Origin: Tahibacter soli
GTDB lineage: Bacteria; Pseudomonadota; Gammaproteobacteria; Xanthomonadales; Rhodanobacteraceae
DNA: 64,000 nt
NCBI RefSeq assembly: GCF_025717065.2
Contig: NZ_JAOVZO020000018.1
Span: forward strand, 186,001-250,000
Reading direction: 5' to 3'
Shown here: piece by piece, positions 44,182 to 53,943 of the stretch
Position numbering within the stretch: position 1 is the first letter of the stretch
How the letters are laid out: the number at the start of each line of letters is the position of its first letter
Notes under the pieces: model-generated
What the model was told of the DNA's origin: nothing
Databases searched by the model: none
Seen by the model: only the letters and a program-made list of their open reading frames with translations
Program-made: the position numbers and the translations under genes

Positions 44182-45093
44182 CTACTTCCGCGTCGCGAGA
44201 AACACCCCGCCCGCCGCCAGCGCGAAGCCCGCGAATTTGAACGCCGTCAGCGATTCGCCGAGCACGAGCCAGCTCATTGCCGCGGTCGCCGCCGGCACGA
44301 GATAGAACAGCGCCGCGACGCTCGTCGCCGCGCCGCGGCGGATCAGCACGAACAAGAGGCCGAAGCCGCCGAGCGAGTTGACCGCGACGAGCCAGCCCAT
44401 CGACAGCGCGAACGCCGCGCTGCCGTCGTGGCGAAATCCCTCGTGCACGGCGAAAGGCAACAGCGCGAGCGTCGCGGCCGCGTGCTGCACGCCGAGGCCG
44501 ATGCGCAGGTCCACGTCCGTCGCGTGGCGTTTCTGGTAAACCGTGCCGGCGCTGATGCCGACGAGCGCGACGAGCAGCGCACCGAACGCCGCCGGCGTCA
44601 GCGCGTTCGGATCGATGCGGTCGGCCACGACGAGTACGACGCCGGCGAAGCCGAGCGCGAAGCCCGCCCACTGCCGGCGCGTGAGCGCCTCGCCGGTCAG
44701 CGTCGCGAGCAGCGATACGCCGATCGGCATCGCGCCGATCACGAGCGCGGCGATGCCCGCGCTCGCACCGTGCGCCATGCCGGTGTAGAGCGCGCCGAAC
44801 TGCAGCGCGAGCGACAGCAGGCCGACGACGGCGCTGTGCGCGAGCGTGCGAGCCGGCGGCCATGCCGGGCGCGCGATCGCCGCGAGCGCGGCGAACGCGA
44901 GCGCGGCGATGCCGAACCGCAGCACCAGCACGGTGAACGGTCCCGCGTGCGCGATCGCGACCTTGCTCGCGAGATAGCCGGTGCTCCACACGACGATGAA
45001 CGCCGCGGGCAGGAATTCGTGCAGGTTCCAGGGGCGTCTTTCGGCGGCGAGTTCGGTGCAGGCGGCGTTCATCGAAGGTCCGTGCGAGTTCAT
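44182..45093 (-). CDS. DMT-superfamily (EamA) exporter
   Basis: A 303-residue inner-membrane protein with ten hydrophobic segments in two EamA halves (first PAAFIVVWSTGYLASKVAIA, second starting AFGALLVALVGISAGTVYQK). EamA proteins export amino acids and other metabolites. It is divergent from a LysR gene with 77 bp between starts, the classic arrangement of a LysR-controlled exporter. ATG 45093 is used; ATG 45072 is an alternative. It converges on the NrtR-type gene across two hairpin repeats. Confidence 0.88.
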   Translation of the reverse strand: MNSHGPSMNAACTELAAERRPWNLHEFLPAAFIVVWSTGYLASKVAIAHAGPFTVLVLRFGIAALAFAALAAIARPAWPPARTLAHSAVVGLLSLALQFGALYTGMAHGASAGIAALVIGAMPIGVSLLATLTGEALTRRQWAGFALGFAGVVLVVADRIDPNALTPAAFGALLVALVGISAGTVYQKRHATDVDLRIGLGVQHAAATLALLPFAVHEGFRHDGSAAFALSMGWLVAVNSLGGFGLLFVLIRRGAATSVAALFYLVPAATAAMSWLVLGESLTAFKFAGFALAAGGVFLATRK

Positions 45094-45170
45094 GACGGGC
45101 GTACGATAGGTTCGCGCGCCGCTGCGATAAACTGGCCGTCGAGCAATCGTTTATTGCGCCGAGGGCAATA

Positions 45171-46064
45171 ATGAGCGATCGACTGAATCAGATGGCCGCG
45201 TTCGTCGAAGTCGCGCGGCAAGGCAGCTTCGTCCGCGCGGCGGAACGGCTCGGCGTGAACGTCTCGGCGACGAGCCGCGGCGTCGCGGCGCTGGAGGCGC
45301 GGCTCGGCGTGCGCCTGTTCCAGCGCAGCACGCGGCGTGTCGCGCTGACCGAGGCGGGCCGCGCGCACTACGCGCGCTGCGAGGCGCTCCTGAACGAATT
45401 CGACGATGCCGAGGCAGCGGTGAGCCAGCTTTCCGGGGCGATCAACGGCACGCTGCGCGTGACGATCCCGGCGGGCCTCGGCATGACGCATATCGTGCCG
45501 TTCGTCGCGGGATTTCTCGAACGGCATCCGGGCCTGGAACTCGATCTGAGTCTCGCGAACCGCATCGTCGATCTCGTCGAGGAAGGCTATGACCTCGCGA
45601 TTCGCGTCGGCGGACAGCGCGACGCGCGGCTCGTCGTGAGGAAGCTCGGCAGCAGCCGGCGCGTGCTCGTCGCGAGCCCGGACTATCTCGAGCGCCGCGG
45701 CACGCCGCGCACGCCGGCCGCGCTCGCGTCGCATACGCGGCTCGTGCTCGAGGTGGGCCTCGCGCCGCGCGTGTGGCGGCTCGTCAACGGCGCCGACGAG
45801 GTCGCGATCGACACGCCGTCGCGCGTGCGCAGCAGCGACGCGATCGCGCTGCGCCGGCTGTGCGTCGACGGCAGCGGCATCGCGTTCGTGCCGGGTTTCG
45901 TCGTGGCCGACGACCTCGCGGCCGGACGCCTGAAGCGCGTGCTGCCGCGCTGGGCGTCGCCGGTGCAGGAGATCCATGCGATCTACCCGGCCAACCGTTT
46001 CATTCCGGCGAAGGTGCGGGCGTTCGTCGACTATCTGGAAGGGATTTTGCGAGAAGTGCAGTAA
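45171..46064 (+). CDS. LysR-family transcriptional regulator
   Basis: A 297-residue regulator. The N-terminal helix-turn-helix reads MAAFVEVARQGSFVRAAERL and VSATSRGVAALEARLGVRLF. The rest is a LysR effector domain (INGTLRVTIPAGLGMTHIVP, then HPGLELDLSLANRIVDLVEE). It probably controls the divergent DMT exporter gene and itself from the 77-bp shared gap. The effector is unknown. A CTCTCC-type hairpin follows the stop. Confidence 0.92.
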   Translation: MSDRLNQMAAFVEVARQGSFVRAAERLGVNVSATSRGVAALEARLGVRLFQRSTRRVALTEAGRAHYARCEALLNEFDDAEAAVSQLSGAINGTLRVTIPAGLGMTHIVPFVAGFLERHPGLELDLSLANRIVDLVEEGYDLAIRVGGQRDARLVVRKLGSSRRVLVASPDYLERRGTPRTPAALASHTRLVLEVGLAPRVWRLVNGADEVAIDTPSRVRSSDAIALRRLCVDGSGIAFVPGFVVADDLAAGRLKRVLPRWASPVQEIHAIYPANRFIPAKVRAFVDYLEGILREVQ

Positions 46065-46074
46065 TGTCTTTCTC

Positions 46075-46104
46075 CCTCTCCTCCAAGCTCGCTTGGGGGA
46101 GAGG
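46075..46104. repeat. Dispersed CTCTCCCCC hairpin, copy 4
   Basis: CCTCTCCTCCAAGC and GCTTGGGGGAGAGG pair around TC with one mismatch. It lies between the converging lysR and cysA stops. Confidence 0.75.
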
Positions 46105-46112
46105 ACTCGAAG

Positions 46113-47252
46113 CTACCGCATCCGCGCCAGCGCCGCCTGCCCGTAGCGCGGATGCACCACGCGCCGCCGCGACGGATCGAGCTGGCCGGTTTTCGGATCG
46201 TGCGCGAACACCGTCAGATGCCGCGGCTGCACCGTCACGCTCATGCCGGCCGCAAGCCCGCGCCGCTGCGCCTCGTCGCCGCCGAGTTCGGCGTCGAGCG
46301 TCAGGCCCAGTGCCGGCACTTCGATTTCGACGTGCGCCACGCTGCCGGCGAAGAACACGTGGCCGAGCGTCGCCTTCCAGCCCGAGTCGAGCGACGTCGT
46401 CGTGAACGCGAGATGCTCGGGGCGCACGTACGCGACGCCGCTGCCGTCGCCGATGCCGTCGAGCGGATCGGCGTCGAAGCGCTGGTCGCCGGCCTGCACG
46501 CGACCGCCCGCGAACTTGACCGGAATCTTGTTGACCCGGCCGATGAACTCGAACACGAACGGCGTGCCGGGCTGCTGGTACACCTCGTCGGGCGTGCCGA
46601 CCTGTTCGATGCGGCCCTGGTTCATGACGACGACGCGGTCGGCGAGTTCGAGCGCTTCCTCCTGATCGTGCGTGACGAATACGGTGGTGAGGCCGAGTTC
46701 TTCGTGCAGATGCCGCAGCCAGCGCCGCAAGGTCACGCGCACCTGCGCATCGAGCGCGCCGAACGGCTCGTCGAGCAGCAGCAGATCGGGCTCGATCGCG
46801 AGCGCGCGCGCGAGCGCGACGCGCTGGCGCTGGCCGCCGGAGAGCTGCGCGGGATAGCGGTTGCCGAGTCCGTCGAGCTGTACGCGTTTGAGCAGCTTCT
46901 CGACGCGCTCGGCGATCTCGGCGCGGCTCGGCCGCTTGGCGCGCGGTCGCACGCGCAGGCCGAACGCGATGTTCTCGAACACGGTCATGTGGCGAAACAG
47001 CGCGTAGTGCTGAAACACGAGGCCGACGCCGCGTTCGCGCGCGCTGACCGACAACAGGTCGCGGCCGTCGCGGCGCACGTCGCCCGCGTCGGGAAAGTCG
47101 AGACCCGCGAGGATGCGCAACAGCGTCGTCTTGCCTGACCCCGACGGGCCGAGCAGCGCGACGAATTCGCCGGGTGCGATCGACAGGCTGACGTCGTCGA
47201 GCGCGCGGAAGTCGGCGAAGCGGCGATGCAGATGCGAGAGTTCCAGAGTCAT
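46113..47252 (-). CDS. cysA: Sulfate/thiosulfate ABC importer ATPase CysA
   Basis: A 379-residue ATPase that drives sulfate import. Walker A is GPSGSGKTT, the signature [16 protein letters not shown], Walker [14 protein letters not shown] and the switch His in [14 protein letters not shown]. The C-terminal ~140 residues form the TOBE regulatory domain (YVRPEHLAF). Length fits CysA (about 350-370). ATG 47252 begins [11 protein letters not shown]. It is the last gene of the operon, two bases after the cysW stop. Confidence 0.95.
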   Translation of the reverse strand: MTLELSHLHRRFADFRALDDVSLSIAPGEFVALLGPSGSGKTTLLRILAGLDFPDAGDVRRDGRDLLSVSARERGVGLVFQHYALFRHMTVFENIAFGLRVRPRAKRPSRAEIAERVEKLLKRVQLDGLGNRYPAQLSGGQRQRVALARALAIEPDLLLLDEPFGALDAQVRVTLRRWLRHLHEELGLTTVFVTHDQEEALELADRVVVMNQGRIEQVGTPDEVYQQPGTPFVFEFIGRVNKIPVKFAGGRVQAGDQRFDADPLDGIGDGSGVAYVRPEHLAFTTTSLDSGWKATLGHVFFAGSVAHVEIEVPALGLTLDAELGGDEAQRRGLAAGMSVTVQPRHLTVFAHDPKTGQLDPSRRRVVHPRYGQAALARMR

Positions 47253-47254
47253 CG

Positions 47255-48118
47255 TCAATGCCCGCGCGGCGCGCGCGCCGCCAGTTCGGCGCCGTAGCGC
47301 CATTCAAGGAAGGTTTTGACCGCGAGCGTCACGAGCGCGAGCAGCGCGAGGATCGACGCCACGGCGAACGCGCCGACGTAGTCGTATTCGTTGTAGAGAA
47401 TTTCCACGTGCAGCGGCATCGTGTTGGTGAGCCCGCGGATGTGGCCCGACACGACCGACACCGCGCCGAACTCGCCCATCGCGCGCGCGTTGCACAGCAG
47501 TACGCCGTACAGGAGCGCCCACTTCACGTTCGGCAAGGTCACGCGGAAGAACATCTGCCAGCCGGTCGCGCCGAGCGTGCGCGCGGCTTCTTCTTCTTCG
47601 CTGCCCTGCGCCTGCATCAGCGGAATCAGCTCGCGCGCGACGAACGGCAACGTGACGAACACGGTCGCGAGCACGAGGCCCGGCACCGCGAAGATCAGCT
47701 TGATGTCGTGCTCGGCGAGCCACGGCCCGAACCAGCCCTGCGCGCCGAACAAGAGCACGTAGATCAGGCCCGAGACGACCGGCGACACCGAGAACGGCAG
47801 GTCGATGAACGCGCCGAGCCAGGCCTTGCCGCGAAAGTCGAAGCGCGTCATCGCCCACGCCGCGGCGAGGCCGAACACGGTGTTGAGCGGCACCGAAATC
47901 GCCGCGACCAGCAGCGTCAGGCGGATCGACGCGAGCGCTTCGGAATGCGCGAGCGCGGCCGTATACGCGCCCACGCCCTTGCGCAGCGCTTCGACGAACA
48001 CCGCCGCGAGCGGCAGCACGAGAAACAGCACGAGAAACGTCACCGCGAACGCGATGAGCACCGCGTGCCAGCTGACGCGCGCTTTCGACGGACGGCGGGA
48101 GAGCACGATCTCGTTCAT
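47255..48118 (-). CDS. cysW: Sulfate ABC importer permease CysW
   Basis: A 287-residue inner-membrane permease with six hydrophobic segments. The ATPase-contact EAA-type loop reads [40 protein letters not shown] is characteristic of CysW, and [18 protein letters not shown] is its usual N-terminal signature. It begins one base after the cysT stop and pairs with CysT to form the channel. Confidence 0.95.
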   Translation of the reverse strand: MNEIVLSRRPSKARVSWHAVLIAFAVTFLVLFLVLPLAAVFVEALRKGVGAYTAALAHSEALASIRLTLLVAAISVPLNTVFGLAAAWAMTRFDFRGKAWLGAFIDLPFSVSPVVSGLIYVLLFGAQGWFGPWLAEHDIKLIFAVPGLVLATVFVTLPFVARELIPLMQAQGSEEEEAARTLGATGWQMFFRVTLPNVKWALLYGVLLCNARAMGEFGAVSVVSGHIRGLTNTMPLHVEILYNEYDYVGAFAVASILALLALVTLAVKTFLEWRYGAELAARAPRGH

Positions 48119-48119
48119 G

Positions 48120-48938
48120 TCAGCGCTCCGCCCAGCGCCGGCTCCAGCGCTGCAACAGGCCGATGCCGAGCAGGATCGCGAACGAGATGCCGAGCATCAC
48201 GACGCCGATCGCGGCTGCCTCGCCATATTTGTACTGTTCCAGTTGTTGCACGATCAAGAGCGGCATGATTTCCGATTCGAACGGCTTGTTGCCGGCGATG
48301 AAGATGACCGAGCCGTACTCGCCGACGGCACGTGCGAGCGCGAGCGCGAAACCGGTCAGCAGCGCGGGCAAGAGGAGCGGAAACAGCACGCGCAGAAACG
48401 TCTGCACGCGCGTGGCGCCGAGGCTTTCGGCGGCCTCCTCGAGGTCGCGGTCGAGCGTTTCGAGCACCGGCTGCAGCGTGCGCACGACGAACGGAAAGCC
48501 GACGAACACCATCGCGACGAGCACGCCGGTCTGCGTGAACGCGACCTTGAGGCCGAGCGGTTCGAGCCAGCGCCCGAGCCAGCCGTTCGGCGCGTACAGC
48601 GCGGTCAGCGCGATGCCGGCGACGGCGGTCGGCAGCGCGAACGGCAGGTCGACGAGCGCGTCGAACAGGCGCTTGCCCGGAAAGCGGTAGCGCACGAGCA
48701 CCCAGGCGATCAGGAGGCCGACGCCCGCGTTGATGAACGCCGACAGCACCGCGGCGCCGAACGACAGTTTCAGCGCCGCGAACACGCGCGGCGTGGTCAC
48801 CGCCGCCCACAGGCCGGAAAAGCCGAGTCCGGCGGCCTTGAGCGCCAGCGCGGCGAGCGGCAAAAGAACGATCAGCCCCAGGTACGCGATCGCGTAACCG
48901 AGGCTGAGTCCGAAGCCGGGCAATACTCGTCGAGCCAT
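48120..48938 (-). CDS. cysT: Sulfate ABC importer permease CysT (CysU)
   Basis: A 272-residue inner-membrane permease, first of the pair. [20 protein letters not shown] is the CysT start pattern. The coupling loop is [20 protein letters not shown] and the later motif is [23 protein letters not shown] 48938 has AGGAAAGG about 8 nt upstream, and the start lies 55 bp after the sbp stop. Confidence 0.95.
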   Translation of the reverse strand: MARRVLPGFGLSLGYAIAYLGLIVLLPLAALALKAAGLGFSGLWAAVTTPRVFAALKLSFGAAVLSAFINAGVGLLIAWVLVRYRFPGKRLFDALVDLPFALPTAVAGIALTALYAPNGWLGRWLEPLGLKVAFTQTGVLVAMVFVGFPFVVRTLQPVLETLDRDLEEAAESLGATRVQTFLRVLFPLLLPALLTGFALALARAVGEYGSVIFIAGNKPFESEIMPLLIVQQLEQYKYGEAAAIGVVMLGISFAILLGIGLLQRWSRRWAER

Positions 48939-48993
48939 GCGTCGCGCCTTTCCTGCGCGGCGCCGGTCGTTGCCGGCGCCGCGTCGTCTGTCG

Positions 48994-49992
48994 TTACTTC
49001 GCCGCGCCGATCGTGTCGAACACGCCGCCGTCGGCGAAATGCGCCGCCTGCGCCTTCTTCCAGCCGCCGAACACCTCGTCGATCGTGAAGGTGTTCACCT
49101 TGGGGAACGTGCCCGCGTACTTCGCGGCCACTTCTGCGTTGCGCGGCCGGTAGTAGCGCTTCGCCGCGATCTCCTGCGCCTGCGGCGTGTAGAGGAAGTT
49201 GAGATACGCCTCGGAGACGGCGCGCGTGCCGCGCTTGTCGACCACCTTGTCGACGATCGCGACCGGCGGTTCGGCGAGGATCGAGATCGACGGCGCGACG
49301 ATTTCGAACTGGTCCTTGCCGAGTTCCTGCTGCGCGAGCAGCGCCTCGTTCTCCCACGCGAGCAGCACGTCGCCGATGCCGCGCTGCACGAACGTCGTGG
49401 TCGAGCCGCGCGCGCCGGTGTCGAGCACCGGCACGTTCTTGAACAGCGCGGTGACGAATTCCTTCGCCTTCGCCTCGCTGCCGCCCGGCTGCTTGAGCGC
49501 GTAGCCCCACGCGGCGAGGTAGTTCCAGCGCGCGCCGCCCGAGGTCTTCGGATTCGGCGTGATCACCTCGACGCCGGGCTTGACGAGATCGCCCCAGTCC
49601 TTGAGGCCTTTCGGATTGCCCTTGCGCACGAGAAACACGATGGTCGAGGTGTACGGCGTCGCGTTGTTCGGGAATTTCTTCTGCCAGTCGGCCGCGAGAT
49701 AGCCCTTCTCGGCGATCGCGTCGATGTCGTAGGCGAGCGCGAGCGTGACGACGTCGGCTTCGAGGCCGTCGATGACCGCGCGGGCCTGCTTGCCCGATCC
49801 GCCGTGCGAAGCGTTGATCGTGACGTTGTCGCCCTTCTGCGCCTTCCACTGCGCGGCGAACGCGGCGTTGACGTCCTTGTACAGCTCGCGCGTGGGGTCG
49901 TAGGAAACGTTGAGCAAGGTGATGTCGGCGGCCGACGCGTGCGCGGCGAACGCGAAAGCGAGGACGGTCAGCGTGGAGCGGATCGATCTCAT
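48994..49992 (-). CDS. sbp: Periplasmic sulfate-binding protein
   Basis: A 332-residue solute-binding protein. The Sec signal ends [20 protein letters not shown], where [13 protein letters not shown] is the hallmark of Sbp/CysP. Sulfate-contact motifs [29 protein letters not shown] and [20 protein letters not shown] are all intact. It hands sulfate to CysTWA, encoded directly downstream. It starts the operon; the 219-bp gap to the tonB-like gene holds its promoter, and no CysB site could be picked out with confidence. Confidence 0.95.
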   Translation of the reverse strand: MRSIRSTLTVLAFAFAAHASAADITLLNVSYDPTRELYKDVNAAFAAQWKAQKGDNVTINASHGGSGKQARAVIDGLEADVVTLALAYDIDAIAEKGYLAADWQKKFPNNATPYTSTIVFLVRKGNPKGLKDWGDLVKPGVEVITPNPKTSGGARWNYLAAWGYALKQPGGSEAKAKEFVTALFKNVPVLDTGARGSTTTFVQRGIGDVLLAWENEALLAQQELGKDQFEIVAPSISILAEPPVAIVDKVVDKRGTRAVSEAYLNFLYTPQAQEIAAKRYYRPRNAEVAAKYAGTFPKVNTFTIDEVFGGWKKAQAAHFADGGVFDTIGAAK

Positions 49993-50211
49993 GGGGTTCC
50001 AGACCTTGCCGGTTGAGTGGGCTACAGCCTAGTTCGGCGACGGTTAAGCCGGAATTGACGCGCCGTTATCACCATATGACGCAACGCACGATCGCGTTGC
50101 AAGCGGCCGGGACGGCGGGCCCGCGAATGTCGCCCGGAAGCGCTAACCCCGGCCGGGAACCCGCGTCGTTGCAGCCCTTCGCCGGCACTCGCGGCTTGAA
50201 GGGGAAACATC

Positions 50212-50874
50212 ATGGCTACCGCCGTATTCGACGACCGTCCGCGCGAATCCTTCCAGTGGACGCGCAGTTCCGCGATCAGCGTGACGCTGGCGGCTCACGC
50301 GCTCGCCGCTTTGCTGATCCTCGCGCCGCCGGCGATGGAGTCGGTCGCCAGGCGCGAAAGCACCGCGATCGAGCCGATCATGGTGATTCCCGAGAAGAAG
50401 CCGGAAGAGGTGATTCCGGTACAGCCTCTCAAGCCGCCGCCGCCGTTCCGGCCGAGGCCGGCGCCGACGCCGCGGGTCGAAACGCCGCCGACACCGCCGA
50501 TGCCGGTGGAGGCGAACGACAGCCCGATGGCGATACCCGTCGATCCGACGCCGGCCGCGCCCGACCCGGGTCCGGCGCCGATCCCCGAAACCGCGCCGAC
50601 CGCGCTCGGCTACGGCGCCGGCATGAAGAACGTCGCGTATCCGCGTGACGCGATCAAGAACCGCCACGAAGGCACGGTGATGCTGCGCGTGAAGATCGGC
50701 ACCGACGGCACCCCGCTCGAGGCGATCGTCGAGTCGTCGTCGGGCCACGCGTCGCTCGACCGCGCCGCGCGCGAGGCCGTCATGAAATGGCGCTTCACGC
50801 CGGGCACGAAGAACGGCCAGCCGTTCATCGCGTGGGGCCTCGTGCCGATCGCGTTCAAGCTCAACCAGTTGTAA
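50212..50874 (+). CDS. TonB-family energy transducer
   Basis: A 220-residue protein passing proton-motive energy to outer-membrane receptors. It has one N-terminal membrane anchor (AISVTLAAHALAALLILAPP), a long Pro-rich periplasmic linker (PLKPPPPFRPRPAPTPRVET, then PAAPDPGPAPIPETAP) and a C-terminal TonB domain (VAYPRDAIKNRHEGTVMLRV, DGTPLEAIVESSSGHASLD, AREAVMKWRF). ATG 50212 follows GGGGAAAC. No exbB or exbD gene is adjacent. It could serve the TonB-dependent receptor at 56418-59093, though genomes of this type encode several TonB proteins. Confidence 0.92.
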   Translation: MATAVFDDRPRESFQWTRSSAISVTLAAHALAALLILAPPAMESVARRESTAIEPIMVIPEKKPEEVIPVQPLKPPPPFRPRPAPTPRVETPPTPPMPVEANDSPMAIPVDPTPAAPDPGPAPIPETAPTALGYGAGMKNVAYPRDAIKNRHEGTVMLRVKIGTDGTPLEAIVESSSGHASLDRAAREAVMKWRFTPGTKNGQPFIAWGLVPIAFKLNQL

Positions 50875-50982
50875 GCCGCCGAGGTTTGCCCCCTGGCGCT
50901 TTACCGGTCCAAGGACGGACCACCCGCGGCGCGACACCTAAGTTCGCTTGACGCGATATTGCGCGTGCGAAACGATTCGCAC

Positions 50983-52221
50983 ATGAAAAATCTTTTACTT
51001 GCGGCAACCGCCCTCCTCGCCGCGCCGATCGCACAGGCGTCGACGCTCGTCGTGACCGAGGCCGCCGACACCGTCGCCAACAACGGCCGCTGCTCGCTGC
51101 GCGAAGCGATCACCGCCGCGAACACCGGCCTGCCTTCGGGCGCCGCGGCCGGCGAATGCGGGCAAGGCGTCGCCGCGCCGTACGACCGCATCGACGTGCC
51201 GGCCGGCGACTATCGCCTCGAACGCGCAGGCAGCGGCGAGGACAACAACGTCAACGGCGATCTCGACATCCGCAGCGCGAATCTCGAACTGCGCGGCGCC
51301 GGCGCCGACGTGGTGACCGTCCGCGGCGATCGCGAGGAACGCGTATTCGACGTCGGCACGCCCGCCGCGCCGGCCGGCGCGCACGTGACGATCGTCGGCA
51401 TGACGATCCGCAACGGCAACGACACGAGCGGCGGCGGCATCCGCGCGCGCGCCGGATGGGCGCTGCGCGTGGCCGACTGCGGGCTGTCGAACAACGCCGC
51501 CGCGACGGCCGGCGGCATCGACGCGGCGGGGGGCCTCGAAATCGACGGCTGCGCGTTCCACGCCAACAGCGCGACCGACGCGACCGGCAACGGCGGCGGC
51601 GCGTTGCGCTACACCGGCACGAGCGCGGCACTCATTCGCAACACGACGTTCAACGCGAACGAGAGCGCGACATCGGCCAGCGTCGTGCTGATCAACGGAC
51701 CGATGACGTTCAACAACGTCACGCTGACCGAAAACATCGCCGACGCCGATTTCAACGGCACCGGCGACGGCGCGATCGTCGCGAACGGCGACGTCGCGGT
51801 TTCCAATTCGATCATTGCGCGCAATGTGGATTTGAGCGTCGCGATCGGCGGACCCAACAATCCCGATTGCGTAACCTCGCCGGGCATGCTGCTGTCGCAG
51901 GGCTACAACCTCATCGGCAACCCGGGCACGAGCTGCACGTTCATCGCGGGGCCCGGCGACCAGATCGGCTCGGCGGCGGCACCGCTCGATCCGAAGCTCG
52001 AACCGTTCGCGGTCTACGGCGGCACCGTCGAAACGCAGCCGCCGCGCGCCGACAGCCCCGCGATCGACGCGGGCAACCCGGCCGCGCCCGGTGCGGCGCC
52101 CGCGTGCGAAGTCGACGACGCGCGCGGCATCGCGCGGCCGTCGGGCCCGCGCTGCGACATCGGCGCGGTCGAGATCAACGATCGCATCTTCGCCAACGGG
52201 TTCGAGCTGCCGGCGCCTTAA
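50983..52221 (+). CDS. CSLREA-type secreted beta-helix protein
   Basis: A 412-residue exported protein. A Sec signal (MKNLLLAATALLAAPIAQA) is followed by the CSLREA motif in NNGRCSLREAITAANTG. The middle is a right-handed parallel beta-helix with repeated VxxxxIxNGNxTxxGGG turns (VGMTIRNGNDTSGGGIRAR; NNVTLTENIA; VSNSIIARN). The end carries the choice-of-anchor-like segment DSPAIDAGNPAAPG, then CDIGAVEIND and the tail RIFANGFELPAP. That tail matches the FxNGFD motif at the end of the giant protein. The substrate or target is unknown. ATG 50983 is chosen for the signal peptide. Its stop overlaps the converging kinase gene by 4 bp. Confidence 0.85.
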   Translation: MKNLLLAATALLAAPIAQASTLVVTEAADTVANNGRCSLREAITAANTGLPSGAAAGECGQGVAAPYDRIDVPAGDYRLERAGSGEDNNVNGDLDIRSANLELRGAGADVVTVRGDREERVFDVGTPAAPAGAHVTIVGMTIRNGNDTSGGGIRARAGWALRVADCGLSNNAAATAGGIDAAGGLEIDGCAFHANSATDATGNGGGALRYTGTSAALIRNTTFNANESATSASVVLINGPMTFNNVTLTENIADADFNGTGDGAIVANGDVAVSNSIIARNVDLSVAIGGPNNPDCVTSPGMLLSQGYNLIGNPGTSCTFIAGPGDQIGSAAAPLDPKLEPFAVYGGTVETQPPRADSPAIDAGNPAAPGAAPACEVDDARGIARPSGPRCDIGAVEINDRIFANGFELPAP

Positions 52222-52895
52222 GGATCGCGCGGCGTACGCCGCACGCGCAGCGCGCCGCCGTCGTCGTCCCAGTAGCCGAACCAGCGCCGCGCAATGAACT
52301 TGTATACGCGCTTGCCGGTGGCCTTCCATGCGCGCGCGAGCCACGAGCGGCGCGCGAGCAGGCGGCGTTCGACCGGCGTCAGCGCGTCGGGGCAGTACGT
52401 GCGCTTGTGCTTGAGCAGATGCCGCACGTCTTCGCGCGCGAGCATGCGGAACCACGCGCCGCGGCGGCGGCTGATCCAGCAGATCTGGAAGTCGACGAGC
52501 CCGGGCCGGCCGTCGCCGCGCACGAGCCAGTTCGGCTCCTTCGCCAGATCGTTGTGCGCGAGGCCGCGTGCGCGCAGCGCCTTGACCAGCCGGTGCGCAT
52601 CGCGAAACCACTTCGGATCGCGCGGCTGCGCATCCTGCATCGGCTTGCCGTCGAGATAGCTGCGTTCGAGCACCGCACCGTCGAACGCGATGAGCTGCGG
52701 TACGCCCTCGACGCCGCGCACGCGCTCGAGGCCGCGCGCTTCGTGGCGTGCCGCGAACCGCGCGGCCCAGCGCAGCAGCCAGTGCGCGCTGCGGGTGTCG
52801 CGCCGCACGAATCGCACATCGCCGCGCTGTACGCGCTCGATGTGGCCGAACGTGTCGGCCTTGAGCAGTTCGCGTTGTTCTTCGGAGTCTTGCAT
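52218..52895 (-). CDS. RIO/LPS-kinase-like protein kinase
   Basis: A 225-residue cytoplasmic kinase-fold protein. The catalytic loop is GLAHNDLAKEPNWLV, with Asp and Asn in the usual HxDxxxxN places, and the metal-binding motif is LVDFQ instead of DFG. RIO-like and lipopolysaccharide-core kinases both have this look. The N-lobe Lys is not clear, and the basic C-terminus (RRSWLARAWKATGKRVYKFI) could bind membrane or nucleic acid. Substrate unknown. ATG 52895 is used. It converges with the CSLREA gene, overlapping 4 bp, and diverges from the lipoprotein gene at 52978. Confidence 0.75.
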   Translation of the reverse strand: MQDSEEQRELLKADTFGHIERVQRGDVRFVRRDTRSAHWLLRWAARFAARHEARGLERVRGVEGVPQLIAFDGAVLERSYLDGKPMQDAQPRDPKWFRDAHRLVKALRARGLAHNDLAKEPNWLVRGDGRPGLVDFQICWISRRRGAWFRMLAREDVRHLLKHKRTYCPDALTPVERRLLARRSWLARAWKATGKRVYKFIARRWFGYWDDDGGALRVRRTPRDP

Positions 52896-52977
52896 CCGCA
52901 AAGGCTAACACGCGCGAGTGCGGCCCCGATTCAGGTGGCCCGCGTAGACTCGTCGCACGGCACCACGGAGATCGCAG

Positions 52978-53757
52978 ATGCGGACTGCCGCATTGCGCCT
53001 AGCCGCCGCGACGCTCCTTCTCGCCGGCTGCGGCGCACAGGAACCGCCGGCCCCGCCGACCACGCCCACCGCCGCGACGCGCGCAGGCGACGTTTCCACG
53101 GTCGACCAGGCCAGCACCGAACGCTACCGCTACGACGTCAACTATCCCGCGCTCGCAGCACGCGATGCGACGCTGGCGGCGGCGTTGCGCGCGTACGGCG
53201 AACAGCGCAAGCGCGAGTTTCTCGCCGCCGCCGAAGGCGCGCCGCGCTCGGCCGATACCGAGTTCGTGCCGTGGGAGCTGCATCTGCGCTTCGACGTGCG
53301 CGCCGACACCGGCGACTTTCTCGCGATCGTCGCAACCGGCGAGGCGTACAGCGGCGGCGCCCACGGCAACCCGGTGATCGCCTCGTTCGTCCTGCATCGT
53401 GCCAGCGACCGCGTGGTGACGATGGCCGACCTCTTCGCCGACGCCGAGGAAGGCGAACGCGCGCTCGGCGACTACGCGCGGCGCGAACTCGTCGCGCGGC
53501 GCGCCGCGGCGCGTCCGCTCGACAATGCCGAACTGCGCTGGCTCAGGGACGGCACGGCGCCGCGGCCGGAAAACTACGCCGTGTTCGCGATCGACGGCGA
53601 CGGCGCGCGGCCGGCGCGCGGCCTCGTGCTGATTTTTCCACCTTACCAAGTTGCGCCATATGCCGACGGAGCCGTCGAGGTGGCGGTGCCGGCGTCGGTA
53701 TTTCGCGAATTGCTGAGGCCGGCGTTTCGCGGGGCGTTCGAGAAGGCGACGCAATGA
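52978..53757 (+). CDS. DUF3298/RsiV-like lipoprotein
   Basis: A 259-residue lipoprotein with lipobox LLAGCG near residue 18. It has the DUF4163 part (YRYDVNYPALAARDATLAAA) and the DUF3298 part (GEAYSGGAHGNPVIASFVLH, VTMADLFAD, LIFPPYQVAPYADGAVEVAV). The C-terminal pattern resembles RsiV, the anti-sigma-V lysozyme sensor, but here there is no anti-sigma domain. It is a stand-alone periplasmic lipoprotein of unknown function. It lies 82 bp from the divergent kinase gene. Confidence 0.8.
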   Translation: MRTAALRLAAATLLLAGCGAQEPPAPPTTPTAATRAGDVSTVDQASTERYRYDVNYPALAARDATLAAALRAYGEQRKREFLAAAEGAPRSADTEFVPWELHLRFDVRADTGDFLAIVATGEAYSGGAHGNPVIASFVLHRASDRVVTMADLFADAEEGERALGDYARRELVARRAAARPLDNAELRWLRDGTAPRPENYAVFAIDGDGARPARGLVLIFPPYQVAPYADGAVEVAVPASVFRELLRPAFRGAFEKATQ

Positions 53758-53763
53758 CGCCGC

Positions 53764-53795
53764 TCCCTCTCCTCAAGCTGCGCTCGTGAGAGAGG
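53764..53795. repeat. Degenerate CTCTCC-type hairpin, copy 5
   Basis: CCCTCTC and GAGAGGG arms enclose CTCAAGCTGCGCTCGTGA. It is weaker than the other copies and lies 7 bp after the lipoprotein stop. Confidence 0.5.
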
Positions 53796-53904
53796 GGCGG
53801 CGCATCGTTGCGCCAGGCGCCGGGTTTTCACCGGACGTCGCTCGCTGAAGGCTGTTTCGAAAATCCGGCGTCGAGGAGGATCCCGGCGTCGCCCCCTCGC
53901 CCTG

Positions 53905-53941
53905 CCCTCTCCCCCAGGACGCGGGGCGTTCCGGGGGAGGG
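53905..53941. repeat. Dispersed CTCTCCCCC hairpin, copy 6
   Basis: CCCTCTCCCCC and GGGGGAGGG arms enclose a GC-rich loop just past the stop of the GH20 gene. The GTCGCCCCCTC flank is shared with copies 1 and 3. Confidence 0.7.
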
Positions 53942-53943
53942 TT

